From the NCBI GenBank assembly GCA_946183545.1, contig CAMHCD010000005.1, forward strand, positions 1-32,901: a stretch of DNA of 32,901 nt, given 5' to 3'. Origin of the DNA: an uncultured Clostridia bacterium (GTDB lineage Bacteria > Bacillota > Clostridia > Oscillospirales > Acutalibacteraceae). The first letter of the stretch is position 1; each line of letters begins with the position of its first letter. The notes under the pieces are model-generated. The model did no database searches. It was not told the DNA's origin and saw only the letters and a program-made list of their open reading frames with translations. This document shows, piece after piece, positions 16,894-24,600 of the stretch. The translations under genes were made by a program, and so were the position numbers.

Positions 16894-18079
16894 TTGTTTT
16901 CTCCTTTGTATCTGATTCTCTCAGCAGATCGCTGAGGATTTGGTTACCGACTTCATTGAATTCCTCGTTGCGAAGGAACATCTGTATTCCGAGCAGATGA
17001 CTCCGCGAGTAGGAGGCTTTTAAATACTCCGCGAACTCCGAAGGGGAGAGGGACGCGCGTTTTTCATCGTCTGTGGGGTTCTTTCCGCGCAATGCCCAGA
17101 AGAAGGTGGTCATCCAGTTGGCGCAGTCCCTGCCGAAGCCTTCCTCAAATTCCTTTGCGGCGGCTTCGTCGCCTGCGATCAGCGCGTCGTGGGTCTTGCT
17201 GCGTGCGTAAAATGCTTCAAGCTCCTGCTTGTCGTCGTAGACGCAACCTTTTTCGGTGCGGAGGATGCGGTTAGGCTTTACGGTGAAGCCGTCGTCGCCG
17301 AAATCAAGCTCCAGCACCAAGCCTTCGGCAAGCAGCGGCGTGACCTGCGGACGGAAGTGAAAGCAGAAGTTGCCCTGACCGTAGAGGAAGTACGCGCCGT
17401 TGTAGCGCTCCTCCTCGCCGATTGCGTGGGTATGCTGTGATATGACTACGTCTGCGCCGTTATCCGCCATGCGACGGAAGCGCCGGCGCATGATATCGCT
17501 GTTATAGTGCGTCCCCTCAATACCGCCGTGATAGAACACGATAAGATAGTCGCAGGACTCTTTAAGGGCATTGATCTCGCCGAGGACGCGGTATTCGTCG
17601 TAGAGGTTCACGCCGGGACGATCCTTTTCGGGCGCGTTCTCAAACCGTTCGGTGGTGTTGTATAGGACTATCCTCCTGCCGCCGTGCTCGATGGTGACAT
17701 AGCTCTTGACCGAGCTTTCGTTATCGCCCCAGCCAAAGTATCCGATGCCGTTGTCGTTGAGCGTCTTGCAGGTGTCGCGGTAGCCCTGTACGCCGTAGTC
17801 CATCGAGTGGGTGTTGCCGAGGGTGGCGTAGTCGATGCCGAGCGCTTTGATCCCCTTGATCGTAGCGGTCGGCGCGTGGATAGCGGGTCCGATCTTCTCA
17901 ATCGGGGTGTCGCTGTCGGTAAAGCAACCCTCAAGGTTGCATACGCGATAGTCTGCGGACGCAAACAGCTCGCACAATCGGTCGCCGAACAGCGCTTTGG
18001 CGTCTCCCGCGCTGAACAGGTCATAGTTGCATAGCATCGGAAGCGTATCGCCTGCGATGATTATTTTCGTTTTTGCCAT
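16883..18079 (-). CDS. CapA-like metallophosphatase family protein
   Basis: 398 aa; KIIIAGDTLPM, YRVCNLEGCFTDSDTPIEKIGPAIHA, ATLGNTHSMDYG, DYLIVFYHGGIEG, ADVVISQHTHAIGEEERYNGAYFLYGQGNF are PGA_cap/CapA motifs. Confidence 0.85.
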   Translation of the reverse strand: MAKTKIIIAGDTLPMLCNYDLFSAGDAKALFGDRLCELFASADYRVCNLEGCFTDSDTPIEKIGPAIHAPTATIKGIKALGIDYATLGNTHSMDYGVQGYRDTCKTLNDNGIGYFGWGDNESSVKSYVTIEHGGRRIVLYNTTERFENAPEKDRPGVNLYDEYRVLGEINALKESCDYLIVFYHGGIEGTHYNSDIMRRRFRRMADNGADVVISQHTHAIGEEERYNGAYFLYGQGNFCFHFRPQVTPLLAEGLVLELDFGDDGFTVKPNRILRTEKGCVYDDKQELEAFYARSKTHDALIAGDEAAAKEFEEGFGRDCANWMTTFFWALRGKNPTDDEKRASLSPSEFAEYLKASYSRSHLLGIQMFLRNEEFNEVGNQILSDLLRESDTKEKTNDN

Positions 18080-18087
18080 ACTGCCTC

Positions 18088-19785
18088 CTAAAAATCCTTT
18101 GTGACCGTCAGAACATTCTGATGGTCGATGTATTCATAGCTGACGTCGCTCATCAGCTTTTTAACGATATATATACCGAGACCTCCTCGGCGGCGTTCGC
18201 TCAGCGGCAGGGTCACGTCGGGATCCTGCTTGCGGAGAGGATCAAACGGCTGACCGTTGTCCCTGAATATGAGCGTCATGCGGTTGTCGCGGCATTTTGA
18301 CTGTATTTCAACGTTGCCGCCGTTTTCGTAGGCGTATGAGTCGAGGTTGGAGAGGATCTCCGAGCAGGCGATGGTTATCTGACCGACTGTCTCCTCGTCG
18401 CAGCCCGATTCAAGGCAGCAGGCTTCGATATAACTCAACACGCTGTCGAAGGATTCTTTATTCAGGAAAAATGTTTTGCTCTTCATAGGTTCCACCTTGA
18501 GATATTCCTTAAAGAAGAGGGTCAGGATAGTGGCGTCGTCGTAGTGAGCTCCGCCGTCTTCAAAGTTATCGACGGCAGAGCGGATGGTGTGTACCAGCTC
18601 CGAGGGCTCCTGATCGCTCGCATAGCGGATAAGCGTCAGCAGTTGTTCGTCGCCGAAGAAATCCTCATCCGGAGACTGCGCCTCGGTAACGCCGTCGGTG
18701 TATAGGATCAGCTTATCTCCGGCGCTGAGCTTGATCTGCTCCTCGGTAAAACTCACCCTCCTGCGCCTGCCGAGCACAAAGTTCGGTACGCTTTGCAGAT
18801 AATCGGTCTCGCCGCCTGAATGTATCAGGATTGGCGGATTGTGACCAGCGTTGGTGTAGGAGAGTATGCCGTTTGTCAGATCGAGAATACCTATCCATCC
18901 GGTGACGAACAGCTTTTCGGGATTCGACTTTTGCAGATATCGGTTGACATTCGCCATGACCTTGTCGGAAGGATAGCCTGCCTGAGCGTAGACCTTCAAA
19001 AGTGTTTTTGTCAGCGTCATGAACAGCGCAGCCGCCATTCCGTGACCGGATACGTCGCCGATCACAACGGCAATGTGGGTATCGTCAACGGTGAAATAAT
19101 CATAAAAGTCACCGCCGACCTTCGCGGCGGGCGTCATATCGGCGCATACCGCGTAGGAGGAATGATCGGGAAAATCCGTAGACAGGAAGCCTTCCTGGAT
19201 ATTGCGGGCGGTTTCAAGCTCCGCTTGGTTAGTGATCGTCTCTGCAATCAGCTTGCCCTGCTTTATCGCGTGTCTTTGACCGCCGATCGAGAGATAGATC
19301 GACACTATCATCAGCGCGGCGCCTATGATCATAAGCAGCGAGTGGCTTCTGAGAATGAGAATAACATTCTCGTCGGAGAAATTAAAAGCAACAGGGATAA
19401 ATCTCAGAATATTGTTGTCGATCATGTTATCGGCGTTGTAGTATGATGTCGTAACACTTAAAATGATTACATACATCAGAAAGAAGCCTATGACCGACGA
19501 TATCACTGTCAGGTGAGGTCGGTAGTAGAAGCTGTTAAGCAGGGGGATCAGGATGAACAGCGCCGCGATAGTGTCCGTATAGCCGCATAGCATATAGGTC
19601 GAGTACAGTATCACTGCATTGTTCAGATACATGATCCAAGTATAACACTTTTTGCGGAAAATGATGTTTATCGCGATGCAGACCGTCATAGCGATAACGG
19701 GGGAAACTCCAAAGTAAAAGCGCGAATCATCCCAGTCGTTGAGCAGGATATAGAGCAGTACCGCTGCCGTGAATGAGATCATCAA
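18088..19785 (-). CDS. Membrane PP2C/SpoIIE-type phosphatase with C-terminal RsbW-like HATPase domain (N-terminus unresolved)
   Basis: 565 aa; hydrophobic N-terminal half, PP2C motifs (AKVGGDFYDYFTVDDTHIAVVIGDVSGHGMAAALFM, AGDKLILYTDGVTEAQ), HATPase motifs (ACSEILSNLDSYAY, FRDNGQPFDP, GGLGIYIVKKL). Confidence 0.9.
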   Translation of the reverse strand: MMISFTAAVLLYILLNDWDDSRFYFGVSPVIAMTVCIAINIIFRKKCYTWIMYLNNAVILYSTYMLCGYTDTIAALFILIPLLNSFYYRPHLTVISSVIGFFLMYVIILSVTTSYYNADNMIDNNILRFIPVAFNFSDENVILILRSHSLLMIIGAALMIVSIYLSIGGQRHAIKQGKLIAETITNQAELETARNIQEGFLSTDFPDHSSYAVCADMTPAAKVGGDFYDYFTVDDTHIAVVIGDVSGHGMAAALFMTLTKTLLKVYAQAGYPSDKVMANVNRYLQKSNPEKLFVTGWIGILDLTNGILSYTNAGHNPPILIHSGGETDYLQSVPNFVLGRRRRVSFTEEQIKLSAGDKLILYTDGVTEAQSPDEDFFGDEQLLTLIRYASDQEPSELVHTIRSAVDNFEDGGAHYDDATILTLFFKEYLKVEPMKSKTFFLNKESFDSVLSYIEACCLESGCDEETVGQITIACSEILSNLDSYAYENGGNVEIQSKCRDNRMTLIFRDNGQPFDPLRKQDPDVTLPLSERRRGGLGIYIVKKLMSDVSYEYIDHQNVLTVTKDF

Positions 19786-19886
19786 CAGGGTGTAGATAAA
19801 GTTGATCCTCTGTTCGGTCGTCTTTAGCTGTTTGGCTACGTAGTCATCAGTTTTTTTCGATTTTAAGCTGATAAGAACTCACCGCC

Positions 19887-21623
19887 TTATTCGTACGCTA
19901 TAGCAACGTTTGTAACGTTGAAGCCCAGTATGCGGTTATAGTTGATAGACGAGCTGAGCATACGTACAAGCTCCAGACCGGTTATATGCTTGCCGGAGTT
20001 GTCAATATAGTCGGTGGGATCAAATTCCGCGCCGTTGTCGCGCAGGCGGACGTTGACCTTGTCGGGCAAAACGCGGACGCATACGTCGACGGAGTTGTTA
20101 GAATCGGATCTTGCGTAGGTCGCGATATTGTGACAAAGCTCCTCGACCGTAACGCCGACCATGTTGACGGTGGCTTCGGGCACTTTGTTCTTTTCGCAGA
20201 ACGTCATGGCTTCCTCGGAGGCGAGTATAGCCTCGGGGATCTCGTTCTTTATGGAGAAGTCGTATACCACGCCTTCTTCCTCCTCAATACCGAGGATGTT
20301 CTTTTTGTGCTTTGCTTTTTTGCTGATGATCATTGCGATCAGGGTTATGATGACCGTGACCGCCTTGGATACCGGGAAGGATACCCACAGCCAGTAGATG
20401 TCATACTGCGCGAACCAGTACATCAGCGGAACGATGGTAAGCACGCCGTCGAGCATAACGAGAAGGTTCGCCAGCCCCCGTTGCTTGGTTGCCTGGAAAA
20501 ACGTTCGCATAACGTAAATGACCGCCAGTATCGGGATATTGATCGAGAATATTCGGAAGGTCACCGCGAATATATCGACGGTAGACGGGTCGGTAAGTCC
20601 GTATAGCGCGGCGAGCTGTACCGGTATCACCTCGGAGATTATCAGAACAAAGACCGACAGCATGACGGTGACGATCATGCCGTAGCGAAGCGTCAGGCGC
20701 TGACCGTTCGAGTCTTTTTCGCCGTATAGCGCGCCGAGTATCGGAAGCAGCGTCATGGACGCGCCTTCGACCAAGATAAACGCAAGGCTGTTGAGCGAAA
20801 AGGAGACAGAGGCGATCTGTCCGCCGATAACTCCTGTCGAAGAGAGGATGATAGCGTTGGTGAAAAACAGCCTGAGAAAGTTGCAGACATAGATCAGCGC
20901 GGAGGGGAGACCAACGTTGAAGATCTTGCCGAGCTGTTTTAGCTGACCCCATGCTGCCTTGGTGAAATGCACCGTGCGCTTAGGGGATCGGAAGTAGATT
21001 ATGGTTATGAGGATGCCGACGACATAGCCGGTCACAGTCGCCCAGCCTGCTCCCGCAATGCCCCATCCGAAGATAGCCATATAGATGTAGTCGCACAGCA
21101 GGTTGATCACATTTGCGACTATCGGCAGGAAAACAGCGAACTTTCGCAGTCCGTCGGTGCGCGCGTAGGCGGCGGTCTCGTTGACCGCGGCTACCATCGG
21201 GGTGAGCACCCACAGCGGCAGCAGATACTGAATTACGAGCTCAACGAGCTGTTCCTTGCCCTGAGCGAGCAGCCGGGCGGTCGGCGCCATCAGCATAATA
21301 CCGATCAAAGAGATTATGGCGGTCGATACTATGCCTGCCCAGAACGATAGCGTAAACACCGTGTCGGCGGACTTTTGGTCGCGCTTGCTCTTGTAGATGA
21401 CCGACAGCGTGTTGCCGCCGAAGGTGAACATAGCGATCGGGATACTGCGGAGAAATACGACTGATGTCGTCAGGTTGATCGCGTAGAGCTCTACGGTGCC
21501 GAGGATCTGACCGACCATGATCCCGTCGAGAATACTCGACAGATAGGTGGAGGCGGTCATCGCGAGCGTCGACACCAGCAGCGCCCGGTATTTTTGGTTT
21601 AATAAGATTCCGTTTCGTTTCAT
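19887..21623 (-). CDS. MATE-family efflux transporter fused to a C-terminal RsbW-like HATPase domain
   Basis: 578 aa; MATE N-terminal region (LLVSTLAMTASTYLSSILDGIMVGQILGTVELYAINL), then HATPase-like VGVTVEELCHNIATYA...VRLRDNGAEFDPTDYIDNSGKHITGLELVRMLS. Confidence 0.9.
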   Translation of the reverse strand: MKRNGILLNQKYRALLVSTLAMTASTYLSSILDGIMVGQILGTVELYAINLTTSVVFLRSIPIAMFTFGGNTLSVIYKSKRDQKSADTVFTLSFWAGIVSTAIISLIGIMLMAPTARLLAQGKEQLVELVIQYLLPLWVLTPMVAAVNETAAYARTDGLRKFAVFLPIVANVINLLCDYIYMAIFGWGIAGAGWATVTGYVVGILITIIYFRSPKRTVHFTKAAWGQLKQLGKIFNVGLPSALIYVCNFLRLFFTNAIILSSTGVIGGQIASVSFSLNSLAFILVEGASMTLLPILGALYGEKDSNGQRLTLRYGMIVTVMLSVFVLIISEVIPVQLAALYGLTDPSTVDIFAVTFRIFSINIPILAVIYVMRTFFQATKQRGLANLLVMLDGVLTIVPLMYWFAQYDIYWLWVSFPVSKAVTVIITLIAMIISKKAKHKKNILGIEEEEGVVYDFSIKNEIPEAILASEEAMTFCEKNKVPEATVNMVGVTVEELCHNIATYARSDSNNSVDVCVRVLPDKVNVRLRDNGAEFDPTDYIDNSGKHITGLELVRMLSSSINYNRILGFNVTNVAIAYE

Positions 21624-21637
21624 TTTAAGCCGGCTCC

Positions 21638-24600
21638 TTATCTGGTCAGGTTGTCCTGACGGAAGAACAGGAAGCCGCGCAGAACGTTGATAAAGTCGTT
21701 TACATACTTTTCGTTGCTGGCGTTCCAGAAGAATCCGAGACGGGCAAGGATCTGGGTGGTGTAGTGAGAGTTACAGTTGAGCGCGGTGATCTTCTTGCCG
21801 TGGGCGGTGTTCATGTAGGCGGTCATGCTCGAGAGGATGGCTGCCTTGTCGGGATCCTGCTGGGCTTCGTTCAGCGCGTCACGGAACACCTCGTATTCAA
21901 CAAATTCGATATTCGATCCGCTCTTGTTCATCTGACGGATGATATCTCCGAGCGGAAGGGTGTGGTTGTTTACGGCGTTGAATACGCAGCATTCCCTCGG
22001 GGTCTTGGCGAGCTTTAAGAAGGCTTCGCAGGAGCGGTCGATCGGACCCATGCAAACTTGGTTTTCGATCATCGCGTAGGGGAAGCAGCCAAGCAGACCG
22101 TAGGAACGCAGACGACCCATAAAGTTGTTTGTCAGGAAGTTGATCTGGAACTCGCCGTCGGACTCACGCGCGGCAAGGGTGCCTACGCGGATGACCTTGC
22201 CGTCAAGACCTTCGGTTACCGCTTCAAGGAGCTTTCGCTCACCCATAAGCTTTGAGGAAGTGTATTTATTATCGAGCGTCTGACCGTAGTAGAGCGACTG
22301 TTCGTCGAGCTCTCTGCGGCTGAGCTTGGTGACGTCGTCGGTAGTACCGGCAACGGAGATCGTGGAAAAGTGGATCAGGCGCGCATCGATCTTTTTGCAC
22401 AGCTTGATACAGTTGACGACACCGCCGACGTTGATGTCCTCGATGTCGGTTCCGTTGGAGAAGTGCTTGACGTTCGCGGCGCAGTTGAATACCGTGTCAA
22501 CGTCCATCTTCTCAAACGGTTCAAAGGAGGCGTAGTCTGTGACGTCGCCGTTGAACACCTCAACGCGTTCGCGAATAGCGTCGTCAAGGTCGCCGCCGAA
22601 GTAGTAGTACATTATGTTTTCAAGGCGTTCCTTGGCGGTGTCGAACTGACCGCGGCGGATCATGCAGTACGCCTTGCCGGTTTCGTTCTTTAAGAATTCC
22701 GCAAGCAGATGAGCGCCCATGTAGCCGATAGCGCCGGTGATCAGTACGTTTCCGAGCTCGCGCATTTCACCGGACTTAAAGGAGTCTACATTGTTCTTTG
22801 CAAGAACGTCGTTGATCGCGGTGTAGTCGTAGTCGTCAAAGTCAAACAGCTTGTTGGTGTCGTTGACCTCGCCGTCCTTAAAGAGCTCCGCAAGCGCGCG
22901 GGGCGTGGTGTATTTGAATACGTCGCCATAGGTTATCTCAAAGCCGTTTTCGGACGCGTCAAGTACCACAGAGGTTACGATAAGCGAGGTGCCGCCGATC
23001 TCAAAGAAGTCGTCGGTAGCGCCTACCTTGTCAAGCTTCAATACCTTCTTGAAGGATTCACAGAAGAATTCCTCGGTCTTGTTGGCGGGAGCTACATATT
23101 CGCCGAGGCTTACCGGTACCGGCTCGGGGAGCTTCTTGACGTCGGTCTTGCCGTTTGCGGTGATGGGCATATCGTTCATTTGCAGATACGCCGTCGGCAC
23201 CATATAGTGGGTCAGGTGCTTTTTCAACTCGTCGCGAAGTGAGTCGATGTCGATCTCCCTGTCGGCGGTGAAGTAAGCGCACAGATTGTCCTGACCGTTT
23301 AATTTGCGGATGATAACAGCTACTTTTTTGATGTGCGGCTGAGCGGCAATAAGACCTTCGATCTCGCCGAGCTCGATGCGCAGTCCTCTCAGCTTGACCT
23401 GGTTGTCCAGTCTGCCGAGGATATAGACGTTTCCGTCCTTGTCCCACTTGGCGTAGTCGCCCGAGCGGTACATGCGCTCACCGTTGTAGGTGACAAAGGC
23501 TTCGGCTGTCTTTTCGGGCAGATTGCGGTAGCCGCGGGCTACGCCCACGCCGCCGATATACAGCTCGCCGATAACTCCGTACGGAGCCGGATCGCCGAAC
23601 TTGTCAACGATGATCTCGTGGTAGTTGAGCAGCGGCCTGCCGACGGTGACATAGTCGGCGTTTGTCAAATCAGCCGCGTTACAGGACACGGTGATCTCGG
23701 TGGGACCGTAGGTGTTGACTATGCTGATAGTGTCGGAGCATTCCTTTATGCTGTCTCTCAGTGACATCGGATAGCCCTCGCCGCCGGACATAACGAGCTT
23801 GCATTTCGACAGCGCTTCCTTGAACGGAGCGTAGTCCATGTACTGCTGTAAACGCGAGGGTGTGGCGTTAATACAGTCAACGTCGTATTTCGCCATCAGC
23901 TCCGCGAGCGCACGGGGATCGTTCATCTCGTCCTCGCCGGCGAACACCAGCGTCTTGCCGTTGCAGAACGCGGCGGTGTGCTCCTTGAAGGACATATCAA
24001 AGGAGATGGTGGTGACGCTGAGATAGGTGGATACGTTGTGTTTTATATGATACATATGGATGTTTGCCGGGTGGGGCATAAGGTAGTTGCAAATACCCTT
24101 GTGGCGCAGCATAACGCCCTTGGGTTTTCCGGTCGAGCCGGAGGTATAGATCATGTAGCTGAGTTCATCATCACTCATCTCTACGTCGGGGTTAGAGGTG
24201 TTGTCGCCTATCAGTATATCGGCGACGTTGATAGCTTTTTCGGCAGGATAGTCCGCAAGCTTGTCCGCGGTGGTGATGATGAAGGAGGCTTCGGAATCGG
24301 TGATTATGTGGTTGATCCTGTCGGCAGGATATTGAGGATCGCAGGGGATGAACGCCGCGCCTGCCTTGTTGACGCCGAACATACAGCTAAAGAAGCAGCT
24401 CTCTCTGGGCAGCAGCAGGGCAACGCTGTCGCCGGTCTTGATGCCCTTGCCTATCAGGTTGTGGGCTACGATGTTTGCGCTTTCGTTGAGCTCGCGGAAG
24501 GTGAGTGTCTTGTCCTGAGCGATCAGTGCCGTTTTGTCCGCGTTTTCCGCGGCGGCTTTCTCAAACAGCTTGTGCAGCAGGGTTACGGTCGGTTCCTCGG

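Noticed and set aside
19847-19860. A_AAA_AAC heptamer as a programmed -1 frameshift site in the PP2C leader
   Set aside because: A -1 shift would enter the frame ending ACG TAG; a +1 shift or one-base deletion is needed to join the long ORF.
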